Positions 55,501-63,119 of a stretch of 64,000 nucleotides of DNA are shown one piece after another (positions within the stretch are counted from its first letter, which is position 1; each line of letters begins with the position of its first letter). The stretch comes from an uncultured Agromyces sp. (lineage in GTDB: Bacteria > Actinomycetota > Actinomycetes > Actinomycetales > Microbacteriaceae), in contig CAJXGN010000006.1 of the NCBI GenBank assembly GCA_913053875.1, positions 1-64,000 on the forward strand, written 5' to 3'. The notes under the pieces were generated by a model, which was not told the DNA's origin, did not search any database, and worked only from the letters and a program-made list of their open reading frames with translations. The translations under genes and the position numbers were made by a program.

Positions 55501-55960
55501 CGGCGACCTCTCGGTCGTCGACACGCTCGACTACCTGTACGGTCTCCAGCCCGGCAGCGAGCACGTCATCGAGATGGAACGGGGCGTGCGCCTCTACGCC
55601 GGCCTCGAGGCCATCGGCGAGGTCGACGAGAAGGGCATGCGCACCGTCATGACCACGCTCAACGGCCAGCTCCGCCCGGTGTTCGTGCGCGACCGCAGCA
55701 TCACGGTCGAGTCGCGTGCGGCGGAGAAGGCGGATGCCTCGCAGCCCGGCCACGTCGCTGCGCCCTTCTCGGGCGTCGTGACCCTGCAGGTCGAGGAGGG
55801 CGCCGAGATTGCTCCGGGACAGGCCGTCGCCTCGATCGAGGCGATGAAGATGGAGGCCGCGATCACCTCGCCCGTGGCGGGCGTGGTCGAGCGGCTGGCC
55901 ATCCCGCGCACCCAGCAGGTCGAGGCGGGCGACCTCATCGTGGTCGTGCGGCCGCGATAG
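52556..55960 (+). CDS. pyc: Pyruvate carboxylase
   Basis: Pyruvate carboxylase makes oxaloacetate from pyruvate, bicarbonate and ATP, refilling the TCA cycle. The 1134-residue single chain has three domains. The biotin carboxylase domain (about 1-450) has ILVANRGEIAIRAFRAA and the ATP-grasp GGGGRGMRRV. The carboxyltransferase domain (about 530-1000) has TTFRDAHQSLLATR and DIFRIFDALNDVSQM. The biotinyl domain holds the attachment lysine in SIEAMKMEA (Lys1098). GAAAGG precedes the ATG at 52556. Length and domain order are standard. Confidence 0.98.
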   Translation: MFTKILVANRGEIAIRAFRAAYELGAKTVAVFPYEDRNSLHRLKADEAYQIGEPGHPVRAYLDVSEIIRVAVEAGADAIYPGYGFLSENPELAQAAEDAGITFIGPGRSVLEMAGNKVTAKEHAIAAGVPVLASTAPSTDVDELVAGAEEIGFPVFAKAVAGGGGRGMRRVDTADELRPALEEAMREADSAFGDPTMFIEQAVLRPRHIEVQVLADADGETVHLFERDCSVQRRHQKVIEIAPAPNLSDEIRQKLYADAIAFAKSIGYVNAGTVEFLLDTAGERAGQHVFIEMNPRIQVEHTVTEEVTDVDLVVSQMRIASGERLAQLGLMQDTIRLRGAALQCRITTEDPTAGFRPDTGKITTYRSPGGAGIRLDGGTINPGAQISPHFDSMLAKLSCRGRDYPAAVARAKRALAEFRIRGVSTNIPFLQAVLDDPSFVAGDLSTSFIDERPQLLRGRQSKDRGTKIMNWLADVTVNQPNGAAPTAVAPAEKLPPLDLAQEPVAGSRQRLLELGPAGFASALRAQTALAVTETTFRDAHQSLLATRVRTKDLVAVAPYVARMTPELLSVEAWGGATYDVALRFLGEDPWERLAALREALPNVAIQMLLRGRNTVGYTPYPTAVTDAFVHEAAATGVDIFRIFDALNDVSQMRPAIDAVLATGGSVAEVAVCYTADLLDPAESLYTLDYYLRLADEIVEAGAHVLAIKDMAGLLRPAAAERLVSALRERFDLPVHVHTHDTAGGQLATLLAASRAGADAVDVASAPMAGTTSQPSASALVAALAHTERDTGISLEAISDLEPYWEAVRRVYSPFESGLPGPTGRVYRHEIPGGQLSNLRQQAIALGLADDFELIEDMYAAANAILGRVPKVTPSSKVVGDLALHLAAVKADPADFEEHPERYDIPDSVVGFMAGELGDLPGGWPEPFRSKVLAGRDVRVGVAELTAEESAALDAGGTERRAMLNQLLFPAPTRQFEQIRELFGDLSVVDTLDYLYGLQPGSEHVIEMERGVRLYAGLEAIGEVDEKGMRTVMTTLNGQLRPVFVRDRSITVESRAAEKADASQPGHVAAPFSGVVTLQVEEGAEIAPGQAVASIEAMKMEAAITSPVAGVVERLAIPRTQQVEAGDLIVVVRPR

Positions 55961-55996
55961 GCTGGCCCGAGAACCACGGCGACGAGAGGGGGACTG

Positions 55997-57355
55997 GTGG
56001 CCGACGATCGGAACGACACCGAGACGGAACGCAGCGGGGTGGGCGCAGACCACCGGGGCGGCGCGTCCGCGCGCACCGGCGCGCACTCCTCGCGCCTGCC
56101 CGAGCGGCTGACGATCCAGGTCGACCTGCCGCCCGCGCCGGTGCGCGAGATCCCCGAGGACGAGGCGGCAGTCGCCATCGACGACGTCGCGGTCAACCCC
56201 GGCGAGCTCGAGGGGCGTGCGACGCCGACCCAGTCGATCCCGCTCTCCTCGGCGGAGAGCGCCCGACGCCTCGGAACCCGCGAGTCCTCGCCGTACCGCG
56301 CCCTCCTCGCCGCGGACGAACGGCGCGAGCGGGAGCGGGAACGCGCCGCCGTCGCCCAGCTCGACGCCGACGAACCCGCCGAGCTCGAGCCGGCCGCCCC
56401 GGCGGACGTGCCCGAGACCTCCGACTCGCTCACGCCCGACCGCCTCATCGACACGCACCGTGCCGGTCGACCGGCACCGCAGGGCGGCCTGAACCGATTC
56501 CTCTACGAGGCGTCGTTCCACACGATCAACCTCGGCGACTCCGCCAAGGTGCGCGCACACAAGGCGATGAACGCGCGCATCCAGCGCCGGTTCGTCGGCG
56601 GTGCGCGCTTCGTGCCGGTGCTGACACGCAAGGGCGGCGTCGGGAAGACGACCGTCACGACGCTGCTGGGCATGGCCCTCGCGAACGCCCGCGAGGACCG
56701 CGTGATCGCCATCGACGCGAACCCCGACCGCGGCACGCTCGCCGAGCGCGTCGACCGGCAGACGCGCGAGACCGTGCGCGACGTCGTCGGCAAGGCGTCG
56801 ACCATCGGCGGCTACACCGACTTCTCGCGCTTCGTCTCCCGCGACGGCACGCGCCTGGACATCCTCGCGTCCGACACCGACCCGAACCTGTCCGAGGCGT
56901 TCGACGACAACGACTACAACGTGGTCGCGAACCTCGCCGCGCGCTACTACTCGATGGTGCTGACCGACTGCGGCACGGGCATCGTGCACTCGGTCATGCG
57001 TGCGACGCTGCAGCGCGCCGACGCGATCGTCATCGTGTCGGGCGGCAGCGTCGACGAGGCGCGCCTCGCCTCCGAGACGCTCACCTGGCTCGAGTCGAAC
57101 GGGTTCGGCGACCTCGTGAAGAACGCGGTCGTCGCGATCAACCTCGCGACGCAGGGCACCCACCTGGTGAAGGTCGACGAGATCGAGGCGCACTTCCAGT
57201 CGCGCGTCCGCGAGATCGTGCGCATCCCGTACGACCCGCAGCTCGCGGCCGGCTCGGTCGTGCACTGGGACCAGCTGCGGCCGATCACGCGCGAGGCCGC
57301 GCGCGAGCTGGCCGCGCTCGTCGTCGAGGGCATCCCCGAAGAGCGGGTACGCTGA
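55997..57355 (+). CDS. MinD/ParA-like ATPase with long acidic N-terminal extension
   Basis: A 452-residue protein. The first 160 residues are low complexity and acidic, with Ala/Glu/Arg-rich stretches such as [16 protein letters not shown]. The ATPase domain starts near 165; its Walker A is [16 protein letters not shown] (about 209-224), followed by [12 protein letters not shown] and the Walker B-like MVLTDCGTG. This resembles actinobacterial MinD-like proteins tied to secretion, septum or chromosome positioning. No partner gene is adjacent. GAGAGGGGG precedes the GTG; TAGGCT at 55958-55963 is a possible -10. Confidence 0.87.
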   Translation: MADDRNDTETERSGVGADHRGGASARTGAHSSRLPERLTIQVDLPPAPVREIPEDEAAVAIDDVAVNPGELEGRATPTQSIPLSSAESARRLGTRESSPYRALLAADERRERERERAAVAQLDADEPAELEPAAPADVPETSDSLTPDRLIDTHRAGRPAPQGGLNRFLYEASFHTINLGDSAKVRAHKAMNARIQRRFVGGARFVPVLTRKGGVGKTTVTTLLGMALANAREDRVIAIDANPDRGTLAERVDRQTRETVRDVVGKASTIGGYTDFSRFVSRDGTRLDILASDTDPNLSEAFDDNDYNVVANLAARYYSMVLTDCGTGIVHSVMRATLQRADAIVIVSGGSVDEARLASETLTWLESNGFGDLVKNAVVAINLATQGTHLVKVDEIEAHFQSRVREIVRIPYDPQLAAGSVVHWDQLRPITREAARELAALVVEGIPEERVR

Positions 57356-57359
57356 CCCG

Positions 57360-57851
57360 GTGCCGGAACGATCCATCCGCCTCTTCGGCGACCCCGTCCT
57401 CAAGTCCGCCTCCGCCCCGATCGAGACGATCGACGACGGCGTCCGCGCGCTCGTCGCCGACCTGCTCGACAGCGTGCGCGTCCCCGGTCGCGCCGGTGTC
57501 GCCGCGCCGCAGATCGGCGTGAACCTGCGCGCGTTCAGCTACAACGTGGACGGCGAGGTCGGGTACGTGCTCAACCCGGAGCTGGTCGAGGTGCGCGGCG
57601 AGGTCGAGCCGTTGGGCGAGGGCTGCCTGTCGGTGCCCGGCCTGTGGCACCCCACCCCGCGGCATCCGTTCGCCCGGGTCCGCGGCATCGACCTCGACGG
57701 GTCGACGATCGAGATCGAGGGGGAGGGGCTGCTCGCCCAGGCGCTGCAGCACGAGACCGACCACCTCGACGGCATCCTCTACCTCGACCGCCTCGAGAAG
57801 CCCGAGCGGCGCATCGCGATGCGCGAGGTGCGCGAGTCCGACTGGTTCTGA
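57360..57851 (+). CDS. def: Peptide deformylase
   Basis: Peptide deformylase removes the formyl group from nascent proteins. The 163-residue enzyme has all three motifs: [12 protein letters not shown] near 42-53, EGCLSVPG near 88-95 with the metal Cys, and [12 protein letters not shown] near 130-141 with two metal His and the catalytic Glu. The GTG start follows TACGCT (57348-57353) with a six-base gap, implying a leaderless transcript that begins inside the last codons of the preceding gene. Confidence 0.97.
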   Translation: MPERSIRLFGDPVLKSASAPIETIDDGVRALVADLLDSVRVPGRAGVAAPQIGVNLRAFSYNVDGEVGYVLNPELVEVRGEVEPLGEGCLSVPGLWHPTPRHPFARVRGIDLDGSTIEIEGEGLLAQALQHETDHLDGILYLDRLEKPERRIAMREVRESDWF

Positions 57852-57900
57852 CCGCGTTCGCCGGCCGGTCGCCGCAGCGGGCGATCGCCGGCTGAGACGA

Positions 57901-57934
57901 CGGATGCCCGGAACCGATCGGCTCCGGGCATCCG
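57901..57934. terminator. Bidirectional hairpin between def and the acyl-CoA synthetase gene
   Basis: CGGATGCCCGGA (57901-57912) pairs perfectly with TCCGGGCATCCG (57923-57934); the loop can pair further. It separates two convergent genes. The stem ends are the dispersed octamer CGGATGCC/GGCATCCG in inverted orientation. Confidence 0.85.
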
Positions 57935-57949
57935 CACGCCTCGTCCCGG

Positions 57950-59824
57950 TCAGCCCGCGATCGAGTGGCCCTCGGTCATGGGCGCCGTCGTCAGGTACAT
58001 CCGCTCGATCTCGTCGGCGAAGTCGGCGACGATCACGTTGCGCTTGATGCTGAGCTTCGGCGTGAGGTGCCCGCTGTCCTCGGTGAACTCCGTCGGGAGG
58101 ATCACGAACTTGCGAATCGACTCGGCGCGCGAGACACCCTCGTTGGCCTGGTCGATCGAGCGCTGCACCTCGGCCAGGACGGCCGGGTTGGTGCTGGCGT
58201 CCTCGAGGCTCATGCCGGCGTCCTCGCCGTGGTTGTTGAGCCACACGGGGAGCATCTCGGGGTCGAGCGTCACGAGCGCCGAGATGAACGGCTTCTGGTC
58301 GCCGACCACGACGACCTGGCCGATCAGCGGGTTGGCGCGGATCGGGTCCTCGAGCGCGGCCGGTGCGACGTTCTTGCCGCCCGCGGTCACGATGATCTCC
58401 TTCTTGCGACCCGTGATCGTGAGGAAGCCGTCGTCGTCGAGCGAGCCGATGTCGCCCGTCTTGAACCAGTCGCCGTCGAACGTCTCGGCGGTGGCCTCGG
58501 GGTTCTTCCAGTACTCCCGGAATACGTTGATGCCCTTGACCTGGATCTCGCCGTCGTCGGCGAGCCGCACCGAGACTCCCGGGAGCGCCGGGCCGACCGT
58601 GCCGATCTTCGACTTCTCGGCGAGGTTCACCGTGGCCGGCGCGGTGGTCTCGGTGAGGCCGTAGCCCTCGAGGATGGTGATGCCGAGCGCGTGGTAGAAG
58701 TGGCCGAGGCGCGGGCCGAGCGGAGCCGACCCCGAGACGGCGTAGCGGACGTTGCCGCCCATCGCCGCGCGCAGCTTGCTCAGCACGAGGCGGTCGAGCA
58801 CGGCGAACTTCAGCCGCAGGCCGAGCGGCACCGAGCCCGCCTCGCCGGCCTTCGAGTACGCGACCGCGGCGTCGGCGGCGGCGCGGAAGATCTTGCCCTT
58901 GCCGCCGCTCTCGGCCTTCTGCTCGGAGACGTTGTAGACCTTCTCGAACACGCGCGGCACGGCGAGCAGGAAGGTCGGCTTGAACGACCCGAGCGCGGGC
59001 AGCAGCTGCTTCGTGTCGGGCTGGTGGCCGACGCGTACGCCCGCATGCACGCAGAGCACCGCGATGAAGCGGGCGAACACGTGCGCGGTCGTGATGAACA
59101 GCACGGTCGACGCTCCGTTCGGGTCCATCACGACCTCCTTGAGCGCGACCGCGGCGTTGCGGGAGAGCTCGACGAAGTTCGCGTGGGTGAGCACGCAGCC
59201 CTTGGGCTTGCCCGTCGACCCCGACGTGTAGATCAGCGTGGCGATGTCGGAGCCGACCGCGATCTTCCGGCGGCGCTCGATCTCCTCATCGGGCACCTCG
59301 GAGCCGCTCGCGACGAGCTTGTCGAGGTCGCCGAGGTCGATCTGCCACACCGAGCGGATGTCGGGGAGCTCGGGGTGCACCTCGTCGAAGCGCGCGAAGT
59401 GGTCGGGCGTCTCGAGGATCGCGGCGACCGCCCCCGAGTCGCCGAGGTTCCACTTGACCTGGCTGGGCGAGCTCGTCTCGTAGACGGGGACGAGCACGCC
59501 GCCGGCGAACCACATGGCGAAGTCGATGAGGGTCCACTCGTAGCGGGTCTTGCACATGAGGCCGACCTTGTCGCCGGGCTCGATGCCCGCAGCGACGAAG
59601 CCCTTCGCGAGGGCGACGACCTGGTCGTAGAACTCCCGCGTCGTCACGGGAGACCACGAGTCGCCGTTCGGCAGCGAGAACAGCACCGCGTCGGGGCTCG
59701 CCGCGACCCGGTCGACCAGCAGGTCGGTGGCGTTTGCCTCGGGATCGGCGGGCACGAGGGCGGGCGAATCGAATTGGATCACGGTAGCTCCTTCGGCACC
59801 GGTGGGGGCGGGTCGTCCCGTCAT
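57950..59824 (-). CDS. Long-chain acyl-CoA synthetase (AMP-dependent, FadD15-like)
   Basis: This enzyme activates fatty acids with ATP and CoA. The 624-residue protein carries the AMP-binding motif LIYTSGSTGKPKGCVLTHAN at about 197-216, GYGLTETTAPATVN near 400, TGDIGSLDDDGFLTITGRKK near 470-489, and the catalytic-lysine region at the C-terminus (LTPKLSIKRNVI). It is a long-chain type by the insert typical of FadD15. The ATG at 59824 is preceded by a short AT-rich stretch around 59850-59870, the likely promoter. Confidence 0.93.
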   Translation of the reverse strand: MTGRPAPTGAEGATVIQFDSPALVPADPEANATDLLVDRVAASPDAVLFSLPNGDSWSPVTTREFYDQVVALAKGFVAAGIEPGDKVGLMCKTRYEWTLIDFAMWFAGGVLVPVYETSSPSQVKWNLGDSGAVAAILETPDHFARFDEVHPELPDIRSVWQIDLGDLDKLVASGSEVPDEEIERRRKIAVGSDIATLIYTSGSTGKPKGCVLTHANFVELSRNAAVALKEVVMDPNGASTVLFITTAHVFARFIAVLCVHAGVRVGHQPDTKQLLPALGSFKPTFLLAVPRVFEKVYNVSEQKAESGGKGKIFRAAADAAVAYSKAGEAGSVPLGLRLKFAVLDRLVLSKLRAAMGGNVRYAVSGSAPLGPRLGHFYHALGITILEGYGLTETTAPATVNLAEKSKIGTVGPALPGVSVRLADDGEIQVKGINVFREYWKNPEATAETFDGDWFKTGDIGSLDDDGFLTITGRKKEIIVTAGGKNVAPAALEDPIRANPLIGQVVVVGDQKPFISALVTLDPEMLPVWLNNHGEDAGMSLEDASTNPAVLAEVQRSIDQANEGVSRAESIRKFVILPTEFTEDSGHLTPKLSIKRNVIVADFADEIERMYLTTAPMTEGHSIAG

Positions 59825-59931
59825 TCGGGCCGACGTCGCTCGGCAGAGTTCATTAACTACACTCTAGTTCAGCGTCCCCCGGGTTCGGTCGGGACCTGCG
59901 CTCAATCCACAACCGGCGAAAGGCTGCCAGC

Positions 59932-60882
59932 GTGCACGCGATCGGCATCGACATCGGGGGCACCAAGATCGCCGGGGCGGTGGTCGACGAGCTCGGCGCG
60001 ATGGTGCGCCAGTCGCGCGTCCCGACACCCGCCGGCGACGTCGCGGGCCTCGAGGACGCGGTCGTCGCGATGATCCGTGAGCTCGCGGACGGCACGGACC
60101 CGGTCGCGGTGGGCGTCGCCGCCGCCGGCTTCATCGACGCGTCGCAGTCGGTCGTCTACTACGCGCCGAACATCGACTGGCGCAACGAGCCCTTCCGGGA
60201 GAAGCTCGAGGCGCGCGTATCGCTTCCCGTCGTGATCGAGAACGACGCCAACGCCGCCGGCTGGGCGGAGTTCCGCTTCGGCGCGGGGCGCCTTGTGAGC
60301 GACATGTGCATGCTCACCATCGGCACCGGCGTGGGCGGTGCGATCGTCGCGAGCGACACGCTCTTCCGCGGCGGGTTCGGCGCGGGCGCCGAGCTCGGCC
60401 ACATGCGGCTCGTGCCCGGCGGCCTGCCCTGCGGGTGCGGGCAGCGCGGATGCCTCGAGCAGTACGGTTCCGGTCGCGCACTCATGCGCATGGCCGGCGA
60501 GATCGCCGACGGCGGCGGCATCGGCCTCGGGCTCGCGCGCGTGCGCGCCGAGCGCGGCAGGCTCGACGGGCGCGGCGTCGGCGACCTGATCGCCGAGGGC
60601 GACCCCGGTGCGAACGCGGCGCTGCGCCAGCTCGGCGGGTGGATCGGCCAGGGCTGCGCGAGCCTCGCAGCGGTGCTCGACCCGCAGCTGTTCGTGTTCG
60701 GTGGTGGCGTGTCCGCGGCGGGCGAGCGCCTGCTCGAGCCGGTGCGCCGGGCCTTCGTCGAGCACCTCCCGGCGCAGGGCTACCACCCCGAGCCCGAGTT
60801 CGCGATCGCCGAGCTGGTCAACGACGCCGGCGTGGTCGGGGCCGCCGACCTCGCGCGCGTGTGGTTCCAGCGGCGCGGCTGA
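59932..60882 (+). CDS. ROK family glucokinase
   Basis: A 316-residue ROK kinase. The phosphate-1 motif is IDIGGTKIAGAVV (about 6-18). The catalytic Asp is in ENDANAAGWAEF near 105, and the zinc-binding ROK signature is GHMRLVPGGLPCGCGQRGCLEQYGSG split around residues 157-182. Together with the GTGVGGAIV motif this matches actinobacterial glucokinase GlkA, which phosphorylates glucose. The GTG start at 59932 has GAAAGG upstream. Confidence 0.92.
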   Translation: MHAIGIDIGGTKIAGAVVDELGAMVRQSRVPTPAGDVAGLEDAVVAMIRELADGTDPVAVGVAAAGFIDASQSVVYYAPNIDWRNEPFREKLEARVSLPVVIENDANAAGWAEFRFGAGRLVSDMCMLTIGTGVGGAIVASDTLFRGGFGAGAELGHMRLVPGGLPCGCGQRGCLEQYGSGRALMRMAGEIADGGGIGLGLARVRAERGRLDGRGVGDLIAEGDPGANAALRQLGGWIGQGCASLAAVLDPQLFVFGGGVSAAGERLLEPVRRAFVEHLPAQGYHPEPEFAIAELVNDAGVVGAADLARVWFQRRG

Positions 60883-60919
60883 TCGGTATGCTGATGCGGG
60901 CCGACGGGAAGGGGTGACG

Positions 60920-61609
60920 GTGTTCTACTGGATCATGAAGCACATCGTCGTGGGGCCCCTCGTCCTCGGCATCTTCCGCCCCTGGGTGATCGGCCTCGAG
61001 AACGTGCCCAAGTCGGGCGGTGCGATCCTCGCCAGCAACCACCTGTCGTTCATCGACTCGATCTTCCTGCCGCTGGTCGTCGACCGGAACGTCGTCTTCC
61101 TCGCCAAGAGCGAGTACTTCACGGGCCGGGGCATCAAGGGCTGGCTCACGCGCCTGTTCTTCCAGGCCACGGGCCAGCTGCCGATCGACCGGTCGGGCGG
61201 CAAGGCCTCGGAGGCATCCCTCAACACGGGCCTGCGCGTGCTCGGACGCGGTGAGCTGCTCGGCATCTACCCCGAGGGCACGCGGAGCCCCGACGCCCGG
61301 CTGTACCGCGGTCGCACCGGCGTCGCCCGCATGGTGCTCGAGTCCGGTGTGCCGGTGGTGCCGGTCGCGATGATCGGCACCGACGAGGTGATGCCGATCG
61401 GCACGCGCCTGCCGAAGGTGCGGCGCATCGGCGTCGTGATCGGGGAGCCGCTCGACTTCAGCCGCTTCGAAGGGCTCGAGTCCGACCGCTTCGTGCTCCG
61501 CTCCGTGACCGACGAGCTCGTGTACCGCCTCCGCGAGCTGAGCGGCCAGGAGTACGTCGACGTCTATGCGAGCTCGGTCAAGGAGAAGCGCGCCGCTCCG
61601 ACGCGGTAG
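60920..61609 (+). CDS. 1-acyl-sn-glycerol-3-phosphate acyltransferase (PlsC-like)
   Basis: A 229-residue acyltransferase acting at the membrane in phospholipid synthesis. The catalytic H-x4-D is in SNHLSFIDS (His41, Asp46) and the phosphate-binding motif is IYPEGTRSPD near 114. A single N-terminal hydrophobic segment (IVVGPLVLGIF) may anchor it. The GTG at 60920 is chosen with GAAGGGG at 60908-60914; an in-frame GTG at 60914 lies inside that site. TATGCT at 60887-60892 is a likely -10. Confidence 0.92.
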   Translation: MFYWIMKHIVVGPLVLGIFRPWVIGLENVPKSGGAILASNHLSFIDSIFLPLVVDRNVVFLAKSEYFTGRGIKGWLTRLFFQATGQLPIDRSGGKASEASLNTGLRVLGRGELLGIYPEGTRSPDARLYRGRTGVARMVLESGVPVVPVAMIGTDEVMPIGTRLPKVRRIGVVIGEPLDFSRFEGLESDRFVLRSVTDELVYRLRELSGQEYVDVYASSVKEKRAAPTR

Positions 61610-61686
61610 GCTCGTCCAGTCGCCCGGAGCGGCGGCGCTCATCGTCCACCCGCGCGTTCCCGCGCCCGCACCACCCAGGAAGTGCC

Positions 61687-63054
61687 GTGACCCAGGTCGT
61701 CGAACCCGTCGTGCAGCCCGCTGACTCCGTCATCGCCGGACTCGACGCGTGGCGCGCGCTCCCGATCAAGCAGCAGCCCGAGTGGGGCGACCCGGAGGCG
61801 GTCGCGGCCGCGTCGGCGGAGCTCGCGACGCTGCCCCCGCTCGTGTTCGCGGGCGAGGTCGACCGCCTGCGTGACAAGCTCGCGGCCGCCGCGCGGGGCG
61901 AGGCGTTCCTGCTGCAGGGAGGCGACTGCGCGGAGACCTTCGCGGGCGCCACCGCCGACCAGATCCGCAACCGCGTCAAGACCGTGCTGCAGATGGCGGT
62001 CGTCCTCACCTACGGCGCATCGATGCCGGTGGTGAAGATGGGTCGCATGGCCGGCCAGTTCGCCAAGCCGCGCTCGAAGGACACCGAGACGCGCGGCGAC
62101 GTGACGCTCCCGGCGTACCGCGGCGACATCGTCAACGGCTACGACTTCACCCCCGAGTCGCGCGCGGCCGACCCGTCGCGACTGCTGCGCGGCTACCACA
62201 CCGCCGCCTCGACGCTGAACCTCATCCGCGCGTTCACCCAGGGCGGATTCGCCGACCTGCGTCAGGTGCACGCCTGGAACAAGGGCTTCGCGGCGAACCC
62301 CGCGAACGCCCGCTACGAGACCCTCGCGAAGGAGATCGACCGCGCCGTGCGATTCATGGACGCGTGCGGCGCCGACTTCGACGAGCTCAAGCGCACCGAG
62401 TTCTTCACGGGGCACGAGGGCCTGCTGATGGACTACGAGCGCCCGATGACCCGCATCGACTCCCGCACGGGACTGCCGTACGACACGTCGGCGCACTTCC
62501 TCTGGATCGGCGAGCGGACCCGCGACCTCGACGGCGCGCACGTCGACTTCCTGTCGCGCGTGCGCAACCCGATCGGCGTGAAGCTCGGGCCGACCACGAC
62601 GCCCGACGACATGCTCGCACTCATCGAGAAGCTCGACCCCGAGCGCGAACCGGGGCGGCTCACGTTCATCACGCGCATGGGCGCGGGCCGCATCCGCGAG
62701 GCGCTGCCGCCGCTGCTCGAGGCCATCAAGGCCGCCGACGCGAACCCGCTCTGGGTCACCGACCCGATGCACGGCAACGGGCTCACCACGCCCACCGGCT
62801 ACAAGACGCGTCGCTTCGACGACGTCGTCGACGAGGTGAAGGGCTTCTTCGAGGCGCACCGCGACGCCGGCACGTACCCGGGCGGCATCCACGTCGAGCT
62901 CACGGGCGACGACGTCACCGAGTGCCTCGGCGGCTCGGAGCACATCGACGAGGAGACCCTCGCGACGCGCTACGAGTCGCTCTGCGACCCGCGCCTGAAC
63001 CACATGCAGTCGCTCGAGCTGGCCTTCCTGGTGGCGGAGGAGCTCGCGCGCTGA
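61687..63054 (+). CDS. 3-deoxy-7-phosphoheptulonate synthase, class II
   Basis: DAHP synthase condenses phosphoenolpyruvate and erythrose-4-phosphate, the first step of the shikimate pathway. The 455-residue plant/actinobacterial class II form is recognised by QGGDCAETFAG near 79 (metal-ligand Cys), VVKMGRMAGQFAKPRS, WIGERTRDLDGAHVDF, LITRMGAG-like FITRMGAGRIRE, and WVTDPMHGNG near 355. TAGGCT at 61608-61613 inside the end of the preceding gene gives a 66-base leader with AGGAAG before the GTG. Confidence 0.97.
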   Translation: MTQVVEPVVQPADSVIAGLDAWRALPIKQQPEWGDPEAVAAASAELATLPPLVFAGEVDRLRDKLAAAARGEAFLLQGGDCAETFAGATADQIRNRVKTVLQMAVVLTYGASMPVVKMGRMAGQFAKPRSKDTETRGDVTLPAYRGDIVNGYDFTPESRAADPSRLLRGYHTAASTLNLIRAFTQGGFADLRQVHAWNKGFAANPANARYETLAKEIDRAVRFMDACGADFDELKRTEFFTGHEGLLMDYERPMTRIDSRTGLPYDTSAHFLWIGERTRDLDGAHVDFLSRVRNPIGVKLGPTTTPDDMLALIEKLDPEREPGRLTFITRMGAGRIREALPPLLEAIKAADANPLWVTDPMHGNGLTTPTGYKTRRFDDVVDEVKGFFEAHRDAGTYPGGIHVELTGDDVTECLGGSEHIDEETLATRYESLCDPRLNHMQSLELAFLVAEELAR

Positions 63055-63070
63055 TCACGGGTCGCCGGGA

Positions 63071-63113
63071 GAGCGGATGCCTCCCCGGCGACGCCGGCAC
63101 GCGGCATCCGCTC
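63071..63113. terminator. Bidirectional hairpin between DAHP synthase and the PASTA kinase gene
   Basis: GAGCGGATGCC (63071-63081) pairs perfectly with GGCATCCGCTC (63103-63113); the 21-base loop holds an inner CCGGCG/CGCCGG pairing. It lies between convergent genes, and again the arms contain the inverted octamer. Confidence 0.8.
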
Positions 63114-63119
63114 GTCGGC

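Noticed and set aside
51736..57522. Very long open frames across pyc on both strands (over 1600 codons antisense, over 1900 codons in an alternate sense frame).
   Set aside because: They are dense in Arg, Ala and Gly with no domain sense, and arise because stop codons are rare at this GC content. The pyc frame has full domain motifs and accounts for the region.
59850..59870. Small inverted repeat AACTA-N5-TAGTT before the acyl-CoA synthetase gene, possibly a TetR/FadR-type operator.
   Set aside because: The arms are only five bases and the stretch is AT-rich, so it could be chance or part of a promoter. No regulator gene is adjacent.
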